A stretch of DNA of 64,000 nucleotides, taken from NCBI RefSeq assembly GCF_002836255.1, contig NZ_PJAU01000055.1, positions 186,001-250,000 of the forward strand. The letters run 5' to 3'. Shown piece by piece: positions 10,310-19,234 of the stretch. Within the stretch, counting starts at the first letter, position 1. The number at the start of each line of letters is the position of its first letter. The position numbers and the translations under genes were made by a program. This DNA comes from Colwellia sp. 75C3. GTDB taxonomy: Bacteria; Pseudomonadota; Gammaproteobacteria; Enterobacterales; Alteromonadaceae. The notes under the pieces are model-generated. The model searched no databases, was not told the origin of the DNA, and saw nothing but the letters and a program-made list of their open reading frames with translations.

Positions 10310-12619
10310 ATGAAAATGTTTAAACAAAATGCAATATCACTCTGTGTGCAAGCGTCACTAATGGCGAGTGTTGCTGCTGTTTCTAGTAGTGCTTTCGCAG
10401 CAGATGAAGTCGTAAAAAAAGAAAAAGTTGTCGGCATTGAGGTTATCAATGTAACTGCGCGTAAACGAGTTGAAAATGTGCAAGAAGTACCTATTGCTGT
10501 TACGGCATTACAAGGTGATAATCTTGATGCTTATAGTTCTGCAGCGATGGATATCCGCTTTTTAAATGCAAAAATACCTAGCCTGTCAGTGGAGTCTTCT
10601 TTTGGACGAACTTTCCCGCGTTTTTATATGCGTGGTTTAGGTAACTCTGATTTCGATTTAAATGCTTCTCAACCTGTTTCTTTAGTTGTTGATAATGTCG
10701 TACAAGAAAATCCTATTTTAAAAGGTTTTCCAGTTTTTGATCTTGAAAGAGTTGAAGTGCTGGCTGGACCACAAGGTACCTTATTTGGTAGAAATACTCC
10801 TGCTGGCCTAGTAAAAATTGACTCGGCAAAGCCTTCTCAAGACTTGGATGGTTTTGCATCTTTATCATATGGCAGTAAAAACACAACAGATCTTAGAGCT
10901 GCTGTTGGTGGTGGATTAACGGATGAACTTTCTGCCCGCGTTTCAGTTTTACGTCAAGATCGTGATAATTATATTGATAATATGGCACCGGGTTTTGAGC
11001 AAAACGATGTATTAGGTGGTTATACTGACCAAGCGCTTCGACTACAATTTCTATATGAAGATGATAACTTTAATGCCTTATTCAATTATCACATGCGCGA
11101 TCTTGACGGAAAACCAGTAGCATTTTATGCCAATGGAATTAAGACGGGGAGTAACAGCTTAGATGATAATTTTAGCCGTGATACCGTTTACCATGATTCA
11201 GCTTCACGTGCTACCCAGCAGGTAGAAACTGAAGGTGCTAGTTTAAAATTAGAATTTGAATTAGATCAACATACCATCACTTCAATAACCGGTTATGAAA
11301 GCGCTGAATTGTATTCTCGTGCAGATGTTGATGGTGGTTATGGTTGTAATGGTTTTAGTTGTCCACCGGTCCCACTAACTAGTGGCCCAGGAGTTATTAA
11401 TGTTAGCTCTGAAACAGCAGATGCTATTCCAGATCATGTTCAAACTACTCAAGAATTAAGGCTTACTAGTAATTTTGATGGAGATTTAAATTATCAAGTA
11501 GGGCTTTTCTATTTTAATGAAGATTTGACCATTGAAAGTTTTTCATACGATGCGTTAGCTGCTTTTGGCGGACCAAAAGGGCTTGAAAATGGCTATGTTA
11601 TCCAAGAACAGGAAACTACTGCATGGGCAGTTTTCGGCTCTGTTGATTATGATTTAACAGATAAAACGTCAGTGACCGTAGGTCTGCGTTATTCTGATGA
11701 TGATAAAGAATATAATAACGAAAGAACTCAATCACCACTAGGCTTTTTAGGATTTCCTGATCATGTCACAGGTGCAATAAATACCAGCGATAGCCATGTG
11801 AGTTGGGATGTCAGTATTTCACATAAATATACCGACGATATAAATTTATATGCGCGTGTTGCTGATACATTTAGAGCTCCTAGTATACAAGGACGTTCAT
11901 TATTTGCTTTTGATGACGGTATATCTGTTGCTGATTCTGAAACTATTATTTCATATGAAGCAGGTATCAAATCTGACATTTTAGATAATATGGGTCGTAT
12001 AAACGCATCAGTTTTTTATTACACCATGAATGATCAACAGGTCACTTCTGTTGGTGGTGATGGTAGTAATACAGCACAATTACTTAATGCTGATGAGACT
12101 GTGGGTTATGGTTTTGAAATTGATTCGCAATTTGTTGTTACTGATAATTTAATAGTTACGGCTAACGCTAGTTATAACAACACACAAATCAATGATAGTA
12201 CGTTGACAGTACCTGTATGTGCTTCTTGTATTGTGACTGATGGATTAGTCGATGGTCGAGCCATCATTGATGGTAATAGCTTACCACATGCGCCAGAGTG
12301 GATTATCAACTTCACTGCACGATACACACAAGAAATTGGTGAAGGTGAGTTCTATGCTTACACTGATTGGTCGTATCGTGATGAAATTAGCTTCTTCTTA
12401 TATAATTCAGTAGAGTTTACTGGAGAGTCATTGTTAGAGGGTGGTGTTCGAACTGGTTACACATGGGATGGTGATGATAAAGATTATGAAGTTGCTTTAT
12501 TTGTAAGAAATCTTACTGATGAACAACAGGCAATTGGCGCAGTTGATTTTACTAACAATACCGCGATTGTTAATGAAGAACGTTTTTACGGCGTTGAATT
12601 TAAAGTTAACTTCTTTTAG
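10310..12619 (+). CDS. TonB-dependent outer membrane receptor
   Basis: A 769-residue receptor. The signal peptide ends near residue 30 (SSAFA/ADEV). A TonB-box-like IEVINVTARKR is followed by a plug (VPIAVTALQG to the VEVLAGPQGTLFGRN signature) and a barrel ending in KVNFF. The plug signature is that of siderophore-type and general TonB receptors, with no Oar-type sandwich domain. It lies between deoB and deoD, so a nucleoside or purine substrate is plausible, but no operator-like palindrome is seen in its 143-bp upstream region. Ligand unknown. Confidence 0.88.
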   Translation: MKMFKQNAISLCVQASLMASVAAVSSSAFAADEVVKKEKVVGIEVINVTARKRVENVQEVPIAVTALQGDNLDAYSSAAMDIRFLNAKIPSLSVESSFGRTFPRFYMRGLGNSDFDLNASQPVSLVVDNVVQENPILKGFPVFDLERVEVLAGPQGTLFGRNTPAGLVKIDSAKPSQDLDGFASLSYGSKNTTDLRAAVGGGLTDELSARVSVLRQDRDNYIDNMAPGFEQNDVLGGYTDQALRLQFLYEDDNFNALFNYHMRDLDGKPVAFYANGIKTGSNSLDDNFSRDTVYHDSASRATQQVETEGASLKLEFELDQHTITSITGYESAELYSRADVDGGYGCNGFSCPPVPLTSGPGVINVSSETADAIPDHVQTTQELRLTSNFDGDLNYQVGLFYFNEDLTIESFSYDALAAFGGPKGLENGYVIQEQETTAWAVFGSVDYDLTDKTSVTVGLRYSDDDKEYNNERTQSPLGFLGFPDHVTGAINTSDSHVSWDVSISHKYTDDINLYARVADTFRAPSIQGRSLFAFDDGISVADSETIISYEAGIKSDILDNMGRINASVFYYTMNDQQVTSVGGDGSNTAQLLNADETVGYGFEIDSQFVVTDNLIVTANASYNNTQINDSTLTVPVCASCIVTDGLVDGRAIIDGNSLPHAPEWIINFTARYTQEIGEGEFYAYTDWSYRDEISFFLYNSVEFTGESLLEGGVRTGYTWDGDDKDYEVALFVRNLTDEQQAIGAVDFTNNTAIVNEERFYGVEFKVNFF

Positions 12620-12647
12620 CATTAAAATTTCATAGTTTAAGCAATGA

Positions 12648-12676
12648 AAAAGGGTTAGCAAATTGCTAACCCTTTT
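12648..12676. terminator. Bidirectional terminator between the TonB receptor and deoD
   Basis: A 12-bp perfect stem (AAAAGGGTTAGC / GCTAACCCTTTT) with a five-base loop. A-rich and T-rich flanks on the two sides let it serve both convergent genes. Confidence 0.9.
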
Positions 12677-12706
12677 ATTATGTTAAATTAAACGCTATTT
12701 GAAGAC

Positions 12707-13411
12707 TTATAACAAGCTTTCCAGTGTCAATTCCATCATATCTTTGAACGTTGTTTCTCGTTCTTCTGAAGTTGTTTTCTCACCGGTTTTGATATGATCA
12801 CTAACAGTTAATACGGTTAATGCTTTTTTACCGTATTCAGCAGCAACGCCATAAAGACCAGCTGCTTCCATTTCTACCGCTAGAACTCCATACTTTTCCA
12901 TAGTCGCAAACATTTCAGGCTGCGGTGTATAAAATAAATCAGCAGTAAAAATATTACCTACATGTACAGGCTTACCCAATTTTTCAGCAGTATCGACAAC
13001 ACTTTTTAATAAAGAGAAGTCGGCACACGCAGCAAAATCAACACTATGAAAGCGTTGTCTGTTAACGTTTGAGTCTGTACTCGCAGCCATACCAATGACA
13101 ATATCACGGATCTTTATATCATCACGTACCGCGCCACAAGAGCCAATGCGTATGATTTTTTCTACGCCATAATCTTTATAAAGTTCAGTCGCATAAATTG
13201 ATATGCTTGGTATGCCCATACCTGAACCCATAACAGAGACACGTTTACCTTTATAGGTACCTGTGTATCCAAGCATGTTACGCACTTGGGTGATGCATTT
13301 AGCATCATCTAGAAAGTTGTCGGCAATAAATTTTGCTCTAAGGGGATCGCCTGGCATTAAGACTGTTTCTGCAAATTCGCCGGCTTGTGCTTCAATATGT
13401 GGTGTTGGCAT
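12707..13411 (-). CDS. deoD: Purine nucleoside phosphorylase, DeoD type
   Basis: Splits purine (deoxy)ribonucleosides with phosphate into base and (deoxy)ribose-1-phosphate. The 234 residues and the opening ([20 protein letters not shown]) match the hexameric bacterial family. RIGSCGAV (phosphate/ribose site) and VEMEAAGLY (ribose-binding Glu) are present, as is the SDH segment with the catalytic aspartate. It is transcribed alone, convergent with the TonB receptor. A perfect 16-bp palindrome lies 37 bp ahead of the start. Confidence 0.97.
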   Translation of the reverse strand: MPTPHIEAQAGEFAETVLMPGDPLRAKFIADNFLDDAKCITQVRNMLGYTGTYKGKRVSVMGSGMGIPSISIYATELYKDYGVEKIIRIGSCGAVRDDIKIRDIVIGMAASTDSNVNRQRFHSVDFAACADFSLLKSVVDTAEKLGKPVHVGNIFTADLFYTPQPEMFATMEKYGVLAVEMEAAGLYGVAAEYGKKALTVLTVSDHIKTGEKTTSEERETTFKDMMELTLESLL

Positions 13412-13447
13412 AAGAGTTATCCTTTTAATGTTAAGTATAATACTAAA

Positions 13448-13463
13448 CGGATTAATTAATCCG
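13448..13463. promoter_or_regulatory. 16-bp perfect palindrome ahead of deoD
   Basis: CGGATTAATTAATCCG is self-complementary over all 16 bases and lies 37 bp upstream of the deoD start, a typical operator position. It differs from the TTGACCANNTGGTCAA palindromes, so if it is an operator it binds another regulator. No known motif recognised. Confidence 0.4.
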
Positions 13464-13651
13464 ATGGTATAACTCAGTAAGTTTCTAGCCCAGACTAGTT
13501 AAGTCATAGTTCTATCAAGGATTTTTTACTGATAAAGTGGTGTTAATTTCTACTGTTCTTTACTGTAGGTTGCAATGCTTATTTAACAATAAACATTGCG
13601 CCGTTCATAATAATGCTAAGTGAAGTATCGTTCAAGTAGACAATATTATTA

Positions 13652-13965
13652 TATACCCAAGCTACTTCAATATGTAGGATTCAGCTGGAATTAGAAACGT
13701 CTTTAGGCAAGGCATTGATTGAAGATAATAGTTATTCAGGAGAATATGCTCCTGCATTCTCTAATAAGCTACATCCATGCTGCGTTATTGTTTAAATCAA
13801 TGACGCAGCATACAACGTTTCTAAACCTGCCCTTGGGAACTACTGAGCAAAACATGTCCACCGTAGCATCTGTTTTTAAGGGAATGACCCTTAATAAAAA
13901 GAAGCGCCTTGATCATGATTCGCTCAGTCGTCCTGAAACTAACATCTTGAAGTTGCTTGTGTATG
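13652..13965. mobile_element. MITE-like element with nested inverted repeats
   Basis: Terminal inverted repeats 13652-13674 and 13943-13965 match at 19 of 23 positions (left end TATACCCAAGCTACTTCAAT). Inside, further arms are nested: TAGAAACGT (13692-13700) with ACGTTTCTA (13815-13823), CATTGATT (13713-13720) with AATCAATG (13795-13802), and AGGAG/CTCCT around 13738-13753. No transposase-like frame is present and I could not find a clean target duplication. It fills the deoD-add gap. Calling it a non-autonomous element is inference from structure. Confidence 0.6.
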
Positions 13966-13968
13966 CTA

Positions 13969-14976
13969 TTACTTTAGTGTGTTTTGTTTAATATTGATAA
14001 GTGCTGTTTTTTCTTGTTCAGATAAAAAACTCATTTTCACTGCGTTGCGTTGTAATTGACTGATTTGATCTGTATTCAGCCCAAGTACGTCTCTTGCTAC
14101 CTGAAATTCACCTGCTAGCTCAATATTTTCAACAGCAGGGTCATCAGTGTTTAAACAAACCGTAAGACTATTTTCTAAAAAGGTTTTCAGAGGATGTACT
14201 GCTAGGTCTTTAATCGTACCGGTTTGGTAGTTTGAAGTAAGACAAGACTCTATGCTTATCTCATTTTCTCGCATGTAATCCATTAACTTTTGATCGCTAG
14301 CACAAGCTACACCATGACCAATGCGCGTCGCGCCTAATGTTTTAATAGCATGCCAAACGCTTTCAGGACCAGCGGCTTCACCGGCATGTATACTGACATT
14401 AAGACCTGCATTATTGACTTGTTTAAAGTGGCTTTCAAAAAGACTACCTGGAAAATTGTATTCATCGCCAGCGAGATCTATCGCAACGAGATCGTCCTTA
14501 TAGGCGAGTAGGGCATCGAGTTCACTTTGACAATGTTCAACACCAAAAGTACGACTTAAAATACCCATTAAATTTATCTTAGTGGCGAATTTCTTTCGAC
14601 CTTGATTAACGCCTTCAATAATTGCTTCAACCACACCTTCAATAGGCAAGTTGTGACTCATGGCGATGTAATAAGGAGAAAAACGTAATTCAGCATAATC
14701 TATGTTAGCTATACTAGCATCTTCGACATTTTCAAAACCAATACGTACAACATCATCAAGGGTTTTAATAACGCCGACACCCCAATCGAGCTTTTTCAAA
14801 AAGGCCATTAGGTCTGCTTCACTGTCGGTAATTTGTACGTGAGGCAGAAAAGCGTCGAAATTATCTTCGGGTAATTTGATATTGTTTTGTTGTGCTAATT
14901 GCCAAATGGTTTTCGGGCGAATATTGCCATCTAAATGACGATGTAAATCAACAAGGGGAAGTTGGTTATTAAACAT
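13969..14976 (-). CDS. add: Adenosine deaminase
   Basis: Hydrolyses adenosine and deoxyadenosine to inosine and deoxyinosine, which DeoD can then phosphorolyse. The 335 residues match E. coli Add. The zinc ligands and catalytic residues are visible: HRH at 12-14, SIHAGEAAG with the metal-binding histidine and catalytic glutamate, RIGHGVAC, and LNTDDPAV with the metal-binding aspartates. It ends immediately beside the MITE-like element, so the native downstream sequence has probably been replaced or displaced. Confidence 0.95.
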   Translation of the reverse strand: MFNNQLPLVDLHRHLDGNIRPKTIWQLAQQNNIKLPEDNFDAFLPHVQITDSEADLMAFLKKLDWGVGVIKTLDDVVRIGFENVEDASIANIDYAELRFSPYYIAMSHNLPIEGVVEAIIEGVNQGRKKFATKINLMGILSRTFGVEHCQSELDALLAYKDDLVAIDLAGDEYNFPGSLFESHFKQVNNAGLNVSIHAGEAAGPESVWHAIKTLGATRIGHGVACASDQKLMDYMRENEISIESCLTSNYQTGTIKDLAVHPLKTFLENSLTVCLNTDDPAVENIELAGEFQVARDVLGLNTDQISQLQRNAVKMSFLSEQEKTALINIKQNTLK

Positions 14977-15112
14977 GATAAAAGTTTGTCCTAGCAGTGA
15001 AAGTGTAATGGGTAAAATAACTGCAATTAATATTGAAGATTACCCACGTTACATTCTTATTAATTATAGACTTCATTAGTCTGTTTTAAAATCATACAAA
15101 GTGATTGAATTA

Positions 15113-16066
15113 TTATAGCTTAACCTTTACCGATATTGGGCAATGGTCGCTTAATGTTCTAGATAATTCTTTGGTGTATTTTGGCTTGAAAATCAGCTGT
15201 GCGAACGAAGCATCAACATAGTTCTCTTTGGCTTTAGGACTGAAAATAATATGGTCTATATAGTCTTTATAATAACCACCCCAACAAGCCGAGTTAGCTG
15301 TTGCTGTTGGTGTCCATAGTGCTTCTTGTCCTTCATCATTTAATGCTTGCCATAGACCTTTATCTTCAGGGTATTTCAAGGCAATATCTTGAGCAAAACG
15401 TCGATTAAAATCACCTAAAACGATATATGAAGCACTTTTCTCAGCGTGCAAATCAATCCATTGTTCTAACGGTTTTATTTGTTTGCTGAGCTTAGTACAG
15501 GCCTCTTTTCGCTTCTCTTCTTTAATAGATGTGTTTGGCATCGCCTCAACACTATCATTGTCTAATGGTGCGGTAAAACAGCCAGATTTTAAATGTACGG
15601 CTAATATATGGAGTGTTTTATCGTCTTTAGTGAGAGTAATATCCATACCATGGCGAACTTTACCAACATCCAAGGCTTTATATTCTTTTGCTGTAACTTT
15701 TAAGCCACTCGATTTTTTAACCGCTACGCCAACACGTTGTACCCAGTCTTTAGTAGAAAAGTAATAGTCATACTCGTTGCCAAAAACTTTACGTGCCCAA
15801 TATTCACTTTCAACTTCTTGCAAAGCGATAACATCAGCATTGAGTTGTTTGGCATAGCGCGCTAATTTTTGGTAATCAGCATCAGTACGCTTATTATATT
15901 CATGTGAGCCTAACCAAGCGATGTTCCATGAGGCAACTTTTATCTCATCGGTATTCTGTTTCGCGGCTCTCATCACATCACTTTCTGACGAAGTGTTTGT
16001 AGTTGAATGACTACTGCAGCCAGCAATAGTTAATAATAAAGTGATCAATATTAATTTTTTCATCAA
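15113..16066 (-). CDS. Lipoprotein of the endonuclease/exonuclease/phosphatase family
   Basis: A 317-residue protein with a lipoprotein signal peptide (LLTIAGC, lipidated Cys at 16 or 17 depending on the first Met). The mature domain carries the Mg-dependent fold shared by DNase I, exonuclease III and phosphodiesterases: ASWNIAWLG, IALQEVE (metal Glu), AVHLKSG, LGDFNRR, DHIIFS and the terminal SDHCPI with the catalytic His. The probable job is to cut DNA, nucleotides or phospho-esters at the cell surface. The exact substrate is not decided. A TTGACCATAGGGTCAA palindrome 58 bp upstream links it to the nucleoside genes. Confidence 0.85.
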   Translation of the reverse strand: MMKKLILITLLLTIAGCSSHSTTNTSSESDVMRAAKQNTDEIKVASWNIAWLGSHEYNKRTDADYQKLARYAKQLNADVIALQEVESEYWARKVFGNEYDYYFSTKDWVQRVGVAVKKSSGLKVTAKEYKALDVGKVRHGMDITLTKDDKTLHILAVHLKSGCFTAPLDNDSVEAMPNTSIKEEKRKEACTKLSKQIKPLEQWIDLHAEKSASYIVLGDFNRRFAQDIALKYPEDKGLWQALNDEGQEALWTPTATANSACWGGYYKDYIDHIIFSPKAKENYVDASFAQLIFKPKYTKELSRTLSDHCPISVKVKL

Positions 16067-16123
16067 AGTTCTCTTTAGTTTATCGCTTAATTTGAGTATG
16101 AAGTAGTATCTTATTCCCCATAC

Positions 16124-16139
16124 TTGACCATAGGGTCAA
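16124..16139. promoter_or_regulatory. Predicted nucleoside-locus operator, site 3 (nuclease lipoprotein)
   Basis: TTGACC-ATAG-GGTCAA, perfect 6-bp arms, 58 bp ahead of the nuclease-like lipoprotein start. It shares its arms with the sites before cdd and deoB. Confidence 0.55.
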
Positions 16140-16222
16140 GAATTTTGTTTGCCACATTACACTACTTCTAGGTTAAGGCACAACCTGTATGAATAAAAAA
16201 GTAAAACAGCGTCCGGTCTTCA

Positions 16223-17215
16223 TTAATTTGAGCAACCAATATTGGGTAAATTTGGATTAATCAGACCATTTATAATAAATGGTCTGTCAGATGACTCTTT
16301 ATCAAAGGTAACTTTAGTTGCATCAATATATCGAAAGTCACCTGCAGCATTTAAATGCCATAGGTTATTGTCTAATTTTTCAAAGCAAAACTCTCCCGTA
16401 TCTCCATGGCTAATGAGTACAGGTTTATTGAGTCGTTTGGCTAAATCTATAAAGGCTTGACGGTAAAAAGCAAAGGCATCGCATGTTTTTAACGATGTAT
16501 TGTCACAAGCATCACTTTCTAATACCGACTGTTGATAAATGTCAGCTTGAAAGCCGATAATTAAGGCATCAAAGTTTTTTGACTTATCTTCAATAGTCTT
16601 TAACCAGGCAAGATTATTTTCGTCTCGTTCATCAACCCTCTTGATAGCATTTTCATGTTTTGATTTCCCGATGTTAGCTCTACCATTACTGGTGCCAACG
16701 ATATGTAGCGTGCTTACTGCTAGACGGTCGTTAATCCATAACTTATTTTCTATTTGTTCAGGTTGCGTCTTTATTGAAGGTAAATTTTTGGTTAATAGTG
16801 GCGGAGTATGAAACATCAATTTAGTTAAAAAATTGAGTCGTTCTAGTTCATCAAAACTGTAAAGTAAGAACATTCGATCACAATCAGTCCAATCATTATC
16901 TCCAGGCGTGTAAATGATCTTACCTGGGTAGATTTGAGTTAAAAGTGCTTTATGTTCTCTTAATAAGTCATCAGTGCATGACTTACCACCATTTTTAAAA
17001 TCACCAAGGTGCATAACTACACTGGGGCTGGCTTCATTGATAAGGCGATAAAGTATGCCAGTAGGTCCTTGTAACATGCTTTTTTCTTTATCGCTGTAGG
17101 GTGTATCGGCCAATATAATGATTGTTTGTGCCCAAAGTGGTGAGCTACAGCTTGCAAGTAATAAAAAGACGATGTGTAAACAACGTTTTTGCCATGAATA
17201 AATGTTGAAAGTCAT
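16223..17215 (-). CDS. Exported calcineurin-like metallophosphoesterase
   Basis: A 330-residue protein with an N-terminal signal peptide (HIVFLLLASCSSPLWAQ). Metallophosphoesterase motifs follow in order: an Asp in IILADTPYS (the usual DxH is changed to DTP), VMHLGDFKNG, TPGDNDWTDC in place of GNH(D/E), IIGFQAD, and VLISHGDTG. Metal ligands are thus partly altered but recognisable. It probably dephosphorylates nucleotides or other organic phosphates in the periplasm. It may also be a surface lipoprotein (ASC at the signal end), though the A-x-A site fits type I cleavage. It is on the same strand as the nuclease lipoprotein, with a weak operator-like site 93 bp upstream. Confidence 0.72.
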   Translation of the reverse strand: MTFNIYSWQKRCLHIVFLLLASCSSPLWAQTIIILADTPYSDKEKSMLQGPTGILYRLINEASPSVVMHLGDFKNGGKSCTDDLLREHKALLTQIYPGKIIYTPGDNDWTDCDRMFLLYSFDELERLNFLTKLMFHTPPLLTKNLPSIKTQPEQIENKLWINDRLAVSTLHIVGTSNGRANIGKSKHENAIKRVDERDENNLAWLKTIEDKSKNFDALIIGFQADIYQQSVLESDACDNTSLKTCDAFAFYRQAFIDLAKRLNKPVLISHGDTGEFCFEKLDNNLWHLNAAGDFRYIDATKVTFDKESSDRPFIINGLINPNLPNIGCSN

Positions 17216-17307
17216 CTGTAGCCTTTTAAATCAAGCGAAATATTAAGAAAATAAAAGCTAACCTAGCGAAGAATGTTAATTGATGCAAGTTAGTTTGATA
17301 TAATTAA

Positions 17308-17323
17308 CAAACCAAATGGTCAG
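17308..17323. promoter_or_regulatory. Weak operator-like site, site 4
   Basis: CAAACCAAATGGTCAG matches TTGACCANNTGGTCAA at 10 of 14 defined positions; the right half is intact and the left half is degenerate. It lies between the divergent phosphoesterase and 2OG oxygenase genes. A single good half-site can occur by chance. Confidence 0.3.
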
Positions 17324-17400
17324 GTTTTTGTGTTTGAGCTGTTGTACAAAATTGATAAAAGAGTAAAATCTAAGTATTAACGTCAAAGAGAAGTAACATT

Positions 17401-18243
17401 ATGCAAGTACAAGTTGTCGATTACACAGCCAAAAACGCGGCAGAAAATTTTGTTAAAAGTTTACATGAAACTGGTTTTTGTGTGCTTGTTAATCACCCAA
17501 TAAAACAAAGCCTAGTTGAATCAATTTACAAAAATTGGCAAGAATTTTTTTTAAGTGAAGAGAAGCATGCATTTGCTTTTGATCCAATAAAGCAAGATGG
17601 TTATTTTTCCTCTGAAATATCTGAAACAGCTAAGGGTCATAGTAAAAAGGATATTAAAGAGTATTTTCATGTTTATCCTTGGGGACGAATTCCTAAGCAG
17701 CTTAACGAGGAAATTCTTGAATATTACCGATTAGCTTCTCAACTTGCATCCGAGTTACTTGACTGGGTAGAAGCACATAGTCCGGCCGATGTTGCAGTTA
17801 AGTATTCAGAAGCGTTATCTAACATGATTAAAGATACGCCAAATACTTTATTACGCATTTTACATTACCCACCACTTACGGGTGATGAAGAAGCAGGTGC
17901 TGTTAGAGCTGCTGCCCATGAAGATATTAATTTATTGACTATATTACCAGCAGCCAATGAACCCGGTTTACAAGTACAACGTCAAAATGGCGACTGGATC
18001 GATGTTCCTTCTGATTTTGGTAATCTAATTATTAATATTGGTGATATGTTACAAGAAACATCGGGTGGCTATTTTCCATCGACAAGTCATCGAGTTATCA
18101 ATCCTACTGGTAAGGGAAGTGATAAATCTCGTATTTCACTGCCTTTGTTTTTACATCCACGCAGTGAAGTGGTTTTATCGGAAAAACATACTCAAGCCAG
18201 TTATTTACTCGAACGTTTACGTGAATTAGGCGTTAAAGTTTAG
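17401..18243 (+). CDS. 2-oxoglutarate/Fe(II)-dependent oxygenase (isopenicillin N synthase-like)
   Basis: A 280-residue non-haem iron oxygenase. The iron ligands are in AAHEDINLLT (HxD) and STSHRVIN (distal His), and the 2-oxoglutarate arginine is in SRISLPLF. The N-terminal part (FVKSLHETGFCVLVNHPI) matches the DIOX_N region of plant- and fungal-type enzymes. The substrate is unknown; related bacterial proteins act on amino acids, pyrimidines or small aromatic compounds. It is alone in its transcript, ended by a terminator, and next to pxpABC. Confidence 0.85.
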   Translation: MQVQVVDYTAKNAAENFVKSLHETGFCVLVNHPIKQSLVESIYKNWQEFFLSEEKHAFAFDPIKQDGYFSSEISETAKGHSKKDIKEYFHVYPWGRIPKQLNEEILEYYRLASQLASELLDWVEAHSPADVAVKYSEALSNMIKDTPNTLLRILHYPPLTGDEEAGAVRAAAHEDINLLTILPAANEPGLQVQRQNGDWIDVPSDFGNLIINIGDMLQETSGGYFPSTSHRVINPTGKGSDKSRISLPLFLHPRSEVVLSEKHTQASYLLERLRELGVKV

Positions 18244-18275
18244 CCTAGTGAGTTAACTTATTGAAATAATTAATT

Positions 18276-18310
18276 AAGCCGGCTCGTGTGAAACACTTGT
18301 CGGCTTTTTT
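18276..18310 (+). terminator. Terminator after the 2OG oxygenase
   Basis: An outer stem AAGCCG/CGGCTT with an inner GTGT-GAA-ACAC hairpin, followed by a run of six T residues. It separates the oxygenase from pxpABC. Confidence 0.85.
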
Positions 18311-18502
18311 GTTATGAAAAATAACGGGATAATTAGACCATTTGCATAGAAAAAACGCCGTTATGAGATATTTAGGCCTTTGAAAATCACCCCTTAGTTA
18401 ATGCCATTGGTATAAGTACTATTTTAGCGAGTAACTTTGAGTATATAATCTGTTATAACAATAGATTAGATAATTCATTAAAGAAGACACTGGCGAGTAA
18501 TA

Positions 18503-19234
18503 ATGACAATGAAATTAAACTGTGATTTAGGTGAGAGTTTTGGTGCTTGGACCATGGGACTCGATAATGAGGTAATGCCTCATATTGACCAGGCAAATAT
18601 AGCCTGCGGTTTTCATGCTGGTGATCCCTTAGTGATGCAAAACACCTTGGCGTTAGCTAAGAAATTTAATGTCAGTGTTGGTGCGCACCCTAGTTACCCA
18701 GATTTAGTTGGTTTTGGTCGTCGTTCAATGACTTGTTCATCAGAAGAGATAATCGCGCTAATACATTATCAAGTGGCAGCGCTTGATGGTATGGCAAATG
18801 CACAAGGCATTGCCATCGATTATGTAAAACCTCATGGTGCACTTTATAACGACATGATGAGCAAACCAGCGGTGTTCGAAGCTATTTTAACGGCTCTGAC
18901 TCAATACCCTAAAAAACTAGCTTTAATGTTACAAGCAACAGCAGACATTGCCGATTATAAAACTAAAGCCAATAAAGTAGGCATCACTATTTATAGTGAA
19001 GCGTTTGCTGACCGCTGTTATGATGATGAAGGGCGGTTATTGTCACGTAGCCAAGCGGGAGCTGTTTTAAATAAAGAAGCCATGCTTGCCCAAGTTAAAC
19101 AATTATCATCGCAAGGCACTGTCACTACTATCTCAGGTAAGCTACTTAAACTTAGCGTAGATAGTTTATGCGTCCATGGTGATAATATTTCCGGTGTACA
19201 GGCTATTCGCGAAATCAAAGCTTTGCTCAGCTAA
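18503..19234 (+). CDS. pxpA: 5-oxoprolinase subunit A (LamB/YcsF family)
   Basis: A subunit of the ATP-dependent 5-oxoprolinase PxpABC, which opens 5-oxoproline (pyroglutamate) to glutamate. The 243 residues match the family. The N-terminal LNCDLGESFGAW and the NIACGFHAGDP motif are diagnostic, as are VGAHPSYPDLVGFGRR and VKPHGALYN. The stop and the next start overlap as TAATG, so pxpA-pxpB are translationally coupled. Start chosen at the first ATG (ATGACAATG); the second ATG two codons on is equally possible. Confidence 0.95.
   Translation: MTMKLNCDLGESFGAWTMGLDNEVMPHIDQANIACGFHAGDPLVMQNTLALAKKFNVSVGAHPSYPDLVGFGRRSMTCSSEEIIALIHYQVAALDGMANAQGIAIDYVKPHGALYNDMMSKPAVFEAILTALTQYPKKLALMLQATADIADYKTKANKVGITIYSEAFADRCYDDEGRLLSRSQAGAVLNKEAMLAQVKQLSSQGTVTTISGKLLKLSVDSLCVHGDNISGVQAIREIKALLS

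Noticed and set aside
13719-13991. A 90-codon open frame on the plus strand between deoD and add
   Set aside because: It lies almost wholly within the MITE-like inverted-repeat element, has no ribosome site or recognisable domain, and overlaps the 3' end of add.
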